Shown: positions 32,048 through 41,227 of the stretch, in pieces
How positions within the stretch are numbered: the stretch's first letter is position 1
Layout of the letters: every line of letters starts with the position of its first letter
Source: Streptomyces cacaoi
GTDB lineage: Bacteria; Actinomycetota; Actinomycetes; Streptomycetales; Streptomycetaceae
Reading direction: 5' to 3'
Length of the DNA: 41,227 bases
Assembly: GCF_006539165.1 (NCBI RefSeq)
Contig: NZ_BJMM01000051.1
Coordinates: 1 to 41,227, forward strand
The notes under the pieces: model-generated
What the model saw: the letters and a program-made list of their open reading frames with translations, nothing else
Told to the model about the DNA's origin: nothing
The model's database searches: none
Position numbers and translations under genes: made by a program

Positions 32048-33901
32048 TCAGTGGTTGGCACGCACGGGTGTCGTCGGGCCCTCGGCGACGGCGGCGAGGG
32101 CGCGGATGGTCTCGCTGCGGTAGACATCGGTGGGGGTCAGCGCGTACCCGGCACGCCGGGCCCGCGCGGCGAGCTGGATGGCGAGGAGGGAATCGCCCCC
32201 CACGGCGAAGAAGTTGTCCGTCACGGACACCGTGTCGAGCTGGAGCAGCTCGCGGCAGATCCCGGTGAGCACCCGCTCCGGCTCCGTGGCCGGACCGGCC
32301 GCCTCCGGCGCCGTTCCGGGTGCGGCCGGTCCGGTGCCGGGCCCGGGAGGCGGCGGGAGCGCCGCCCGGTCCACCTTGCCGTTGACGGTCAGCGGCAGCC
32401 GGTCCAGGACGACGATGTCCGCCGGGCACATGTACCGCGGAAGCCGGTCCGCCACATGCTCGTGCAGCCGGTGGACATCGAGCACGGTGGTGTCCGCGTC
32501 CGGCGCCGCGTAGGCGACGAGGCGCGCGCCCGCGGGGCCGTCGGCGGCGACGACGCAGACCTGGCCCACGCCCGGCCCGTCGGCCAGGCAGCTTTCCACC
32601 TCGCCCGGTTCGATCCGGTAGGAGCGGATCTTGAGCTGGCCGTCGGTCCTGCCGAGGAACTCCAGGAGCCCGTCGGACCTCCGCCGTACGAGATCGCCCG
32701 TGCGGTACATCCGCGCACCGGGCGGCCCGTACGGGTCGGCCACGAACCGCTCGGCCGTCAGGCCGGGTTGCCCGAGATAGCCCCGGGCGAGCTGCTCGCC
32801 CGCGAGGTACAGCTCACCGGATGTCCCGGCGGCCACCGGGCGGAGCCGGCCGTCCAGCACACGGGCGCGGGTGTCCCCGCGCGGGGCGCCGATCGGCACC
32901 GCGCCCGTACCGGGGTCTTCGCCGGGCGCCACCCGGTGCACCACACAGCCGACGGTGGCCTCGGTGGGGCCGTACTCGTTGACGACCGCGACCCGCGGGC
33001 GCCGGTGGCGGAACCGGGCCAGCGACGCGCCCCGCAGCTGCTCCCCGCCGACCACCAACTCGCCGTCCAGCAGCGCGTCCCGGGGCGTCTCGGCCAGCAG
33101 CGGCAGATGGCTCGGTGTGACCTTGAGGAACGTCGGAGCGGCCCGTCCGGCCCGCCACAACCTCGGGTCGAGGCCGTCCAGATCGCCCAGGTAGAGGGTG
33201 CCGCCGCAGAGGAGCGGGCCGAACAGCGTGGTCACGGTGAGGTCGAAGGAGACCGAGGAGTGCAGGACAGCGGCCCCGCGCAGGCCCGGATAGCTCTCCC
33301 GGGCCCAGCGCAGATAGCCGCCGAGCGCCCGGTGGCCGACCACCACGCCCTTGGGCCGGCCCGTCGACCCGGAGGTGTAGAGGACGTAGGCGGCGTTCCC
33401 CGGCCGCAGGGGGCCGCGCCGCTCCGCGTCCGTGACGTCCTGTGCCGACAGCCGCGCGAGCGCGCCGCGGACGGCGGGGGAGTCCGGGCGCAGGACCTCG
33501 GCCGCCCCGGTACCGGACCCCGCCGGGACGGGCATCCCGGCGGGCGCGCCGGGCGACGCGTCGGTCAGCACACAGGCGGGCAGCGCGTCCGTGAGGAGCG
33601 TTCGGACGCGGTCGGCCGGGTACCGGGGGTCCACCGGCAGATAGGCGGCGCCCGCCTTGAGCACCGCGTACACGGCCACCAGCAGCCCGGGGCTGCGCTC
33701 CAGCGCGACGGCGACGACGTCCTCGGGCCCGATGCCGCGTGAGATCAGCAGCCGGGCCAGCCGGTTGGCGTGCGCGTTCAGCTCGCCGTAGGAGAGCTCG
33801 GCACCGTCCGAGACCACCGCGGGAGCGTCCGGCGTCCGCCCGGCCTGCGCCTCGAACGCGTCGACGACGAGGGCGGCCGGCCCGGGCCCCGGGGCGGTCA
33901 C
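32048..33901 (-). CDS. Stand-alone NRPS adenylation-thiolation didomain
   Basis: This 617-residue protein has an adenylation domain (about 1-510) with LYTSGSTGRPKG, NEYGPTEATVG, GELYLAGEQLARGYLG, YRTGDLVRRRSDG and NGKVDRAALP, then a thiolation domain with DNFFAVGGDSLLAIQL (phosphopantetheine Ser571). There is no condensation, epimerisation or thioesterase domain. Aligning by eye to GrsA gives the specificity residues D-L-T-K-V-G-E-V-G-(K), close to the known Asn code DLTKLGEVGK and the Asp code DLTKVGHIGK, so Asn is the best guess. The GTG start overlaps the stop of the upstream gene (GTGA). With the SyrP-like enzyme next door it probably presents an Asn/Asp thioester for hydroxylation. No MbtH-like gene is seen nearby. 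Confidence 0.92.
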   Translation of the reverse strand: MTAPGPGPAALVVDAFEAQAGRTPDAPAVVSDGAELSYGELNAHANRLARLLISRGIGPEDVVAVALERSPGLLVAVYAVLKAGAAYLPVDPRYPADRVRTLLTDALPACVLTDASPGAPAGMPVPAGSGTGAAEVLRPDSPAVRGALARLSAQDVTDAERRGPLRPGNAAYVLYTSGSTGRPKGVVVGHRALGGYLRWARESYPGLRGAAVLHSSVSFDLTVTTLFGPLLCGGTLYLGDLDGLDPRLWRAGRAAPTFLKVTPSHLPLLAETPRDALLDGELVVGGEQLRGASLARFRHRRPRVAVVNEYGPTEATVGCVVHRVAPGEDPGTGAVPIGAPRGDTRARVLDGRLRPVAAGTSGELYLAGEQLARGYLGQPGLTAERFVADPYGPPGARMYRTGDLVRRRSDGLLEFLGRTDGQLKIRSYRIEPGEVESCLADGPGVGQVCVVAADGPAGARLVAYAAPDADTTVLDVHRLHEHVADRLPRYMCPADIVVLDRLPLTVNGKVDRAALPPPPGPGTGPAAPGTAPEAAGPATEPERVLTGICRELLQLDTVSVTDNFFAVGGDSLLAIQLAARARRAGYALTPTDVYRSETIRALAAVAEGPTTPVRANH

Positions 33902-35250
33902 AGGCCCGAGGCCTTGACGACGACGTCGCCCAGCGACGCCCTGTCCTCGACCGGCCACATGTCCCGGACCGAGAGCGGGACGTAGTCCCCGGCCGCATAG
34001 CTGCCCGAGCCGTGCACGAGGATGTCCCGCTCGTCGACGAGGCCGCGGTCGATGGCGTTGAGGACCCCGGTCATCGCCATGACCAGCGACCACTCGCGCA
34101 CCGCGCGCGGGTCGGCCGGCAGCGCCACCCCGGCCTCGCCGAGCACCGCGCGGACCAGGGGGTAGCGCTCCAGGCACTCGTGCAGGGAGACGACGAGACC
34201 GCCGCCGCCCTGCGCGCGGATGATCTCGTTCATCCGCGGCGAGGTGACCGGCTTGCGGGTGTAGAAGGTCGAGTCGAGCACCTCGTGCGGGTCGTGGGTG
34301 AGCGCGGGGAAGCGCTCGTCCTGCTGCTGCCCGTAGAGGCCGGAGTTCGGGTCGTAGACGTAGGAGGGCGCGTGCTCGGGGCCGGGCGACCCGTGGTGGA
34401 GGCTGAGCACCATGTCCGGGGCACCGAGGTGCTGCACGAGGAAGTACCGGGGCGCCGGCCCGCGCCCGGGCTGCTCCTCCTCCAGCAGCGCACGGCCCCG
34501 GGCGTGGCCGAGCAGGCCGTACGCGCTGGACACCGCGTGCACATGGAGGCGGGGCGTGCCGGCCGCGGGTGCGAAGAACTCCGCCTCGGCGAAGGCACGC
34601 ACCACATCGGCCGCGAGGTAGTTCTCCAGTTGCAGCGTGTACCAGAGGTTGGTGCCCACGGCCTTGCGTATGTGCCGGCCGTGCTCCTCGACGACGCCCT
34701 GCGCGAGGTCCTTCACCGTGCCGGGCTCGTCCCCCGCGTAGACGGCGACGGGGTTGCGGGCCCGCAGCTCGGGGTCGGTGGACAGCTCGGATTCGCGCAT
34801 CTTCGGGACGGCGGCCTCCGGCACGACCACGACCACGTTCAACTGCTGTGCCGTCACCAGCCCGTGGGTGATCGCCCGCAGCACCGCGTCACGCAGGGCG
34901 ACGGCCTTGTTGGCCGAGGAGGGGGTGACGATCGTGACCCGCTCGCCGGTGTCCTGGATGAAGCGGACGGCGCGGGCCACGATGACCAGCGAGGCGAAGG
35001 TCTTGGTGGTCATCGTCGCCGGATTGCGCATCAGATCGAGGAGCGCGAGGTTTCTGCCCCGGTGGGCGCGCAGCGGGAGGTGCGCGAGATCGGAGGCGGC
35101 GAAGTACGCCCTCAGCGCCGGTGTGGGTTCCGGCAGTTGGATACCCGGTGAGAACGCGCTTCCGGAATCGTCCGCGGTTTCCGGGAACAGCCGGCGCATT
35201 GCCGGGCCGAGACGCTCGTAATAGTGGGAGAGGGCGTTCTCAAGAAGCAT
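33898..35250 (-). CDS. DUF6002-like protein, possibly a PLP fold-type II relative
   Basis: This 450-residue protein has no firm function. I recall similar proteins under the name DUF6002. The segment NPATMTTKTFASLVIVARAV (about residues 76-95) followed by VTIVTPSSANKAVALRDAVL (105-124), and near the end DILVHGSGSYAAGDY (409-423), mimic the Lys-bearing loop, the SSGN phosphate loop and the Gly-rich loop of threonine synthase-like PLP enzymes, with Lys83 as candidate. This is inference from spacing, not proof. The ATG at 35250 has AGGA about six bases upstream; 35265 is an alternative. It is first in the long unit and overlaps the A-T gene, so it likely acts on the same amino acid. Confidence 0.7.
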   Translation of the reverse strand: MLLENALSHYYERLGPAMRRLFPETADDSGSAFSPGIQLPEPTPALRAYFAASDLAHLPLRAHRGRNLALLDLMRNPATMTTKTFASLVIVARAVRFIQDTGERVTIVTPSSANKAVALRDAVLRAITHGLVTAQQLNVVVVVPEAAVPKMRESELSTDPELRARNPVAVYAGDEPGTVKDLAQGVVEEHGRHIRKAVGTNLWYTLQLENYLAADVVRAFAEAEFFAPAAGTPRLHVHAVSSAYGLLGHARGRALLEEEQPGRGPAPRYFLVQHLGAPDMVLSLHHGSPGPEHAPSYVYDPNSGLYGQQQDERFPALTHDPHEVLDSTFYTRKPVTSPRMNEIIRAQGGGGLVVSLHECLERYPLVRAVLGEAGVALPADPRAVREWSLVMAMTGVLNAIDRGLVDERDILVHGSGSYAAGDYVPLSVRDMWPVEDRASLGDVVVKASGL

Positions 35251-35619
35251 GCGAATCCTATTCATGCGCCGCTTATTGGTGCCGAATCCGTCACTTGCCC
35301 ACCGCAATTGCTCCGGGCCCATGATGCATGCGGCCGGATCCAAAACATAGCGGCGGGTTGCACATCGGCTGAAACGAGCCGCATCCCTCCCGGCACCCCC
35401 ACGGGCCCATGTGACGTATATCGACCGATGTCGGGTGGATGACGGGGCGGTAACGCCCGCAGGGGTGTGCGGGCAAGAACGCCTATCCGGACGAGTTGCC
35501 CCCCGGTCTTGCCCACCCGACGGCCGCTGGCGTTGCATGTCCTCGGCCACGTGACGGACTTCGCATATCCCGCCTTCCACCTCTCCAGCACTTCACGACC
35601 GGCGTCAGGAAGAGGCACC
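35251..35619. promoter_or_regulatory. Divergent promoter region of the biosynthetic cluster
   Basis: These 369 bases hold no supported gene and are clearly less GC-rich than the flanks, as expected for the start of both units. Visible elements are the hairpin GCCCGCA-GGGGTG-TGCGGGC (35455-35474), an adjacent GGGCG-GTAA-CGCCC (35445-35458), and ATATCGACCGATGTCG (35418-35433) with nested ATCG-AC-CGAT. I cannot assign -35 and -10 boxes with confidence. No cluster regulator gene lies nearby. Confidence 0.5.
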
Positions 35620-36618
35620 ATGGCAATCCAGGGCGAGAAATCCTCAGAGTCACGCAAAGCAACCGGCGGCCGTTCCGGTTCCGGCCTCATCACCTGGATC
35701 TATCAGGCAGAGGATCTGGATCCGGGACAGATCGCAGATTTCGAGAAGAGCCTCCACGAGCGCTACTCGGCGGCTGCCGCGACCATCGACTTCGATTTCC
35801 GGGTGCTCAGAGCGGGCGAACTCATACCGTCCTGCCTGGAAAAACCCGTACTGCGTCACCGGGGCACGGACATTCTTGAGCAGCGGCAGTGCTTCATCGT
35901 CGAGGACCAGAGCCAGGACCCCCAGGGACTCCAGGGCCTGCGGGCCATCTACCGCACCATCCAGGCCAGCGATTCCGTGCTGCTCAACCGCACCATGGCG
36001 GGCCCGGATTATCTGGAGCGGGACAAACTCGCACTCCTCCAGCACGCCGCCGGGCTCGGAATTCCCACGCCCGGAACCCTCGCGGTGCCCTTCGGCCGGT
36101 ACGCCCGCAGCGTGGTCCCCGAGGCCGTGCGCGCGTTCGGCGACGGGCCCTACATCGTCAAGCCCCGCGAGATGGGCATGGGCGTCGCCGTGCTCAAGGT
36201 CGACTCCGAGCGGCAGCTCACCACCGCGATCGACATCGTCGCCCAGGCCACCGGCGGATACATCGTCCAGCCCTTCATCCCGCACACCGGTGACATGCGG
36301 GTGTACGTGGCCGACGGCGAGGTGGTGACCTCACTGACCCGCAGGCCCCGGCCGGGCGACTACCTCGCGAACATCAGCCAGGGCGGCAGCGCTGTCGCCA
36401 CCGACGACCACCGCCAGGTCGCGGGCGCGTGCCGCCGCATCGCCGAGAGCCTGGGCGCGGAATACCTCTGCATCGACTGGCTGATGACCGAGCACGGGCC
36501 CGTCCTCAACGAGTGGAGCACGGCCGGCGCCGGCTTCACGGTGCTGCCGGAACCCCAGCGCAGCCAGGTCGTCGACGCCTTCTTCGGCTGGATCAAGCGC
36601 ACCTTCGAGAAGGGGTGA
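35620..36618 (+). CDS. RimK-like ATP-grasp ligase
   Basis: This 332-residue enzyme would activate a carboxylate as acyl phosphate and join it to an amine. ATP-grasp signatures are KLALLQHAAGLGIPTPGT (about 136-153), YIVKPREMGMG with Lys181, YIVQPFI, DMRVYV (225-230), and the metal site LNEWSTAGAGF (296-306) with Asp286 upstream. The first 25 residues are polar and variable. AGGAAGAGG lies just before the ATG. It starts the plus-strand unit, nine bases ahead of the second ATP-grasp gene. Peptide ligases of this kind link phenylglycine-type residues to peptides in pheganomycin synthesis, so joining Hpg to an amino acid or peptide is plausible but unproven. Confidence 0.85.
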   Translation: MAIQGEKSSESRKATGGRSGSGLITWIYQAEDLDPGQIADFEKSLHERYSAAAATIDFDFRVLRAGELIPSCLEKPVLRHRGTDILEQRQCFIVEDQSQDPQGLQGLRAIYRTIQASDSVLLNRTMAGPDYLERDKLALLQHAAGLGIPTPGTLAVPFGRYARSVVPEAVRAFGDGPYIVKPREMGMGVAVLKVDSERQLTTAIDIVAQATGGYIVQPFIPHTGDMRVYVADGEVVTSLTRRPRPGDYLANISQGGSAVATDDHRQVAGACRRIAESLGAEYLCIDWLMTEHGPVLNEWSTAGAGFTVLPEPQRSQVVDAFFGWIKRTFEKG

Positions 36619-36627
36619 GAGGCAGCC

Positions 36628-37965
36628 ATGACGTCCCGCCACTGGTACGGAAACGACGAAGTCCCCCTCGCCACGCGGATGCCGGTACCCGAGCTCAGGA
36701 ACCATCTGCACCGCGCCCTGGACGACCTGGACTATCCGGCGAACCTCCGCTCGATGCGGCCCGTCGTCCTGCCGCGCCCGTCCTACGAGGAGCTCTTCAC
36801 CGCGACCCGGCGCATCCTCGGCCTGCTGCGCACGGCGCTGCTCACCAGCGCCCCGGACACCCTGGGCCGGGTGGCCGCGCTCGGCATGTCCGAGGAGCAC
36901 TACCCGCTCTGGGTGGACAGCCCCTGGGAAGAGGACTACGCGACGTGCATGGCCCGTCCGGACATCGCCGTGACCGCCGAGGGTCCCAAGGTGATGGAGA
37001 TGAACGTCGGTTCGGGCATCGGCGGGACGGTGGAGACCCATGTGCACTCCCTGGCCTGGCAGTCCGCGTTCGGCGGCGCCGACCGGGCGCCCTTCACCGG
37101 ATACGACCCGCTGACCGCCCGCGCCGAGCTCTTCTCCCGCGCGGCACGGGACTTCGGCGTCACCCCGGCCGTCGCGGTGGTCGGCACCCTGCGCGACCTG
37201 AACGCGGTCCGCACCACGCGCTACTTCGACGTGCAGATCGACGTCCTGCGACGCCACGGTCTGCGCGCCGAGTTCTTCGAGCCCGAGGACCTGCTCGACG
37301 GCCTCGGACTGCCGGGCGCCGCGCGCTACGCGCTCGGACTGCGCCATCTGACCGTCTACGACTGGAACCGGATCGGCCTCGACCTGTCCCCGGTACGCGC
37401 GGCCCTCGACGCCGGCTGTGTGCTCCTCGCCCCGCAGAGCGCCTACCTCGTCGCCAACAAGCAGGTGCTCGGCTGGATCTCGGAAGGTCTGCCCTGGATG
37501 ACCGACGACGACCGGGCCGTCGTCGACCGCTATGTGCCCTGGACGAGGGTCGTGGGCGACCGGCCGGCCGAGTGGCGGGGCGTCACCAAGTCGATCCCCG
37601 ACCTGCTGCTGGCACACCCCGGCAGGTTCGTCCTCAAGCCCGGCCTCGGACTCGGCGGCCACGGCGTGGTCTTCGGCCGCTTCAGCGACGACGCCACCTG
37701 GCACGAGGCGGTGGCCCACGCCGTGCGCACGGGCGGCTGGATCGCCCAGGAACACCTCGACTCCGTCCCCTGCCGGATGGAGCTCGCGGCCGAGGACGGC
37801 TCCGGCACCCACGAGGACGAGGTCTTCCCCCTGTTCAGCCCGTTCCTCTTCGACGACCGGCCCGCCGGCTGCCTGGTGCGCTATCTGCCCCCGGGCCGGG
37901 ACGGCCTCATCAGCGTCCAGGGCACCGGAGCCCTCCCCTCGATCGCCGTCGCGGCGCGCCCCTGA
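36628..37965 (+). CDS. Circularly permuted ATP-grasp protein
   Basis: This protein has 445 residues. The acidic metal-binding element EMNVGSGIGG (about 124-133) comes before the ATP-binding FVLKPGLGLGGHGVVFG (Lys337), the reverse of the normal ATP-grasp order, as in circularly permuted ATP-grasp families. HYPLWVDSPWEEDYATCMARPD (91-112) and GGWIAQEHLDS (about residues 370-380) also fit. It would make an amide bond, but its substrates are unknown. It sits nine bases after the RimK-like gene, with AGAGG upstream, so both are likely made together and may perform successive ligations. Confidence 0.75.
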   Translation: MTSRHWYGNDEVPLATRMPVPELRNHLHRALDDLDYPANLRSMRPVVLPRPSYEELFTATRRILGLLRTALLTSAPDTLGRVAALGMSEEHYPLWVDSPWEEDYATCMARPDIAVTAEGPKVMEMNVGSGIGGTVETHVHSLAWQSAFGGADRAPFTGYDPLTARAELFSRAARDFGVTPAVAVVGTLRDLNAVRTTRYFDVQIDVLRRHGLRAEFFEPEDLLDGLGLPGAARYALGLRHLTVYDWNRIGLDLSPVRAALDAGCVLLAPQSAYLVANKQVLGWISEGLPWMTDDDRAVVDRYVPWTRVVGDRPAEWRGVTKSIPDLLLAHPGRFVLKPGLGLGGHGVVFGRFSDDATWHEAVAHAVRTGGWIAQEHLDSVPCRMELAAEDGSGTHEDEVFPLFSPFLFDDRPAGCLVRYLPPGRDGLISVQGTGALPSIAVAARP

Positions 37966-38072
37966 AGCGCGTCGCAGCCCGCCGCAGCCCGGGCCGCCCG
38001 GCAGGACGGGTGCCGGGCCGGACCCGCGCACACATCAGACGCCGCCGCACACCGAAGGGGGCCCGATCCCGA

Positions 38073-38882
38073 ATGCCCACGCCCGGACTGCACGGGAGCC
38101 GGCAGCACGCGCTGTGGCTGCGGCGCTTCCACCCGGCGCCCGACGGCGCCGTCCGGCTGGTGTGTCTGCCCCACGCGGGCGGGACGGCCAGCTTCTACGT
38201 CCCGCTCTCCCGGACGCTCCCGGCGGACCTCGACGTGCTCGCCGTGCAGTACCCGGGACGGCAGGACCGCCGGCGGGAACCGGGCGTGGAGAGCATCGAC
38301 GAACTGGCCCGGCAGATCTACGAGTCCGTCCTCCCGCTCGCCGACCGCCCGCTGGCGCTGTTCGGCCACAGCATGGGCGCCGCGCTCGCCTTCGAGGTGG
38401 CCCGCCTCCTCGAACAGCGCGCCGGAATCGTCCCCGCGCACCTGTTCGTCTCGGGCCGCCGGGCACCCGCACGCCACCGCGACGAGACCCTGCACCAGCT
38501 CGGCGACGAGGCACTCCTCGCCGAGGTGCGCCTCCTGAGCGGCACCGACCGCAGCGTCCTCGACGACGAAGAGCTGCTGCGCCTGACGCTGCCCGCGCTC
38601 CGCGCCGACTACAAGGCCGTCGAGACCTACCGCTACCGCCCCGGCCCCCCGCTGCGCTGCCCGATCACGGCCCTCACCGGCGACAGCGACCCCAAGACCA
38701 CGCTCGACGAGGTCCGCGCCTGGGCCCCGCACACCACGGCCGCCTTCGACATGCACGTCTACGCCGGAGGCCACTTCTTCCTCACCCACCACCGCTCCAC
38801 CCTCGCCCACACCCTCACCACCACCCTGCTCCCCCACCCCCCCACACCCCCACCCCCGGACGCACCGCCCCGTCATCCCTGA
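38073..38882 (+). CDS. Type II thioesterase
   Basis: This 269-residue alpha/beta hydrolase has the nucleophile Ser100 in LFGHSMGA, an acid in ALTGDSDPKT and the histidine in YAGGHFFLTHH. RLVCLPHAGGTASFYVPLS and AVQYPGRQDRR are hallmarks of type II editing thioesterases of NRPS/PKS systems. They clear mis-loaded carriers. In this cluster it may instead release the hydroxylated amino acid from the A-T protein, since no integrated thioesterase exists. The C-terminus ends in a Pro-rich tail. The AAGGGGG site is about 13 bases before the ATG, so the start is moderately sure. It is 107 bases after the permuted ATP-grasp gene. Confidence 0.9.
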   Translation: MPTPGLHGSRQHALWLRRFHPAPDGAVRLVCLPHAGGTASFYVPLSRTLPADLDVLAVQYPGRQDRRREPGVESIDELARQIYESVLPLADRPLALFGHSMGAALAFEVARLLEQRAGIVPAHLFVSGRRAPARHRDETLHQLGDEALLAEVRLLSGTDRSVLDDEELLRLTLPALRADYKAVETYRYRPGPPLRCPITALTGDSDPKTTLDEVRAWAPHTTAAFDMHVYAGGHFFLTHHRSTLAHTLTTTLLPHPPTPPPPDAPPRHP

Positions 38883-38983
38883 GCGCGCACGGGGACTCCT
38901 TGAGCAGCCGGGCGGCCCCCGCCCAGCCCTGCCCCTGCGCGGACTTCACCGGCCGGACCGGCCCCTGTGAGAGCCTGGAGCGC

Positions 38984-41011
<2,028 letters not shown>

Positions 41012-41139
41012 GATCTCGGCTCCGCCGTCGCCGTTCCTCCTCCCTGGCTGCGCCCTTTCTGCCTGGTTTTTGGCCCCCGCCGTCTCTCTCGGGCTTCGCT
41101 CCTGCCCTGCCCTGTCCTTCTGCCGCAGCCGTGCCGCCC

Positions 41140-41227
41140 TCCTTCAGGGCTTCGCCTCCGGTATGGGGCTTCCCCCCTGCCCTTCGCGCCGTCGCCGTCG
41201 TTCTTCCTTCAGGGCTTCGCCTCCGGT
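41140..41227. repeat. 23-bp direct repeat in the downstream intergenic region
   Basis: An identical 23-base segment occurs at 41140-41162 and 41205-41227, starting TCCTTCAGGG and ending GCCTCCGGT. Shorter GGGCTTCG fragments recur nearby (about 41090-41097). The second copy runs to the window edge, so more copies may follow. The rest of 41012-41139 is pyrimidine-rich, with no gene seen. Confidence 0.85.

Noticed and set aside
32048..33901. A-T didomain as part of a large NRPS split by a frameshift
   Set aside because: The frame has a proper GTGA-coupled start and a stop right after the thiolation domain, and no condensation motif occurs in any frame of the flanking genes.
36628..37965. Second ATP-grasp as glutathionylspermidine synthase
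   Set aside because: Permuted topology is shared, but I do not see the amidase domain or other features specific to that enzyme.
23222..38882. A mobile or phage origin for the cluster
   Set aside because: No integrase, transposase, tRNA or flanking direct repeats were seen at either edge. The terminator at 23159 and the short gap before 38984 look like ordinary gene borders.

Overview
The window looks like a chromosomal segment of a Streptomyces or a close actinomycete. Codon third positions are almost all G or C. GTG and TTG starts, ATGA/GTGA overlaps and Tat-signal enzymes are common, and a mycothiol S-conjugate amidase is present. No rRNA, tRNA, CRISPR array, insertion sequence or prophage gene was recognised.

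Layout. Positions 1-23136 hold mostly housekeeping and exported functions: a small secreted protein, an L,D-transpeptidase lipoprotein, a hotdog thioesterase, a GT-C-like membrane protein, a Tat-exported amidohydrolase, an XRE regulator, the mca / membrane protein / msrA operon, a DUF4307-type membrane protein, a KDPG-type aldolase, greA, a DrrA/DrrB-type ABC exporter, threonine dehydratase, a MarR regulator, a degenerate sigma factor with a small membrane partner, cystathionine gamma-synthase, a membrane-anchored unknown and a GH89 alpha-N-acetylglucosaminidase. Positions 38984-41011 return to a conserved gene (YyaL/DUF255 thioredoxin-domain protein).

Between them (23222-38882) lies an unusual biosynthetic gene cluster in two divergent units. 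The long minus-strand unit (35250 down to 23222) encodes, in transcription order, a DUF6002-like protein, a stand-alone adenylation-thiolation (A-T) didomain, a SyrP-like Fe(II)/2-oxoglutarate hydroxylase, an MFS exporter fused to an ArsC/Spx-like thioredoxin-fold domain, a 50-residue peptide with an excellent ribosome binding site, a FemAB/GNAT-fold transferase, an NPPH-motif methyltransferase, and the complete 4-hydroxyphenylglycine (Hpg) supply route (hydroxymandelate synthase, hydroxymandelate oxidase, Hpg aminotransferase). The plus-strand unit encodes a RimK-like ATP-grasp ligase, a circularly permuted ATP-grasp protein and a type II thioesterase.

How it may work (inference): the A-T protein loads an Asn/Asp-like residue (specificity residues read as D-L-T-K-V-G-E-V-G-(K)), the SyrP-like enzyme beta-hydroxylates it on the carrier, and the thioesterase frees or edits it. 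HmaS-Hmo-HpgT supply Hpg. There is no condensation domain, so the amide bonds would be made by the ATP-grasp and Fem-like enzymes, with methylation and export following. The small peptide could be a scaffold or precursor, as in pheganomycin-type systems. I do not recognise this combination as a known pathway, and it is the best candidate here for an undescribed system.

Regulatory signals of note: two possible leaderless promoters (amidohydrolase, MFS fusion), a near-consensus LexA box and mutually exclusive RNA stems upstream of greA, a three-half-site operator upstream of the Drr-type exporter, and several strong terminator hairpins.
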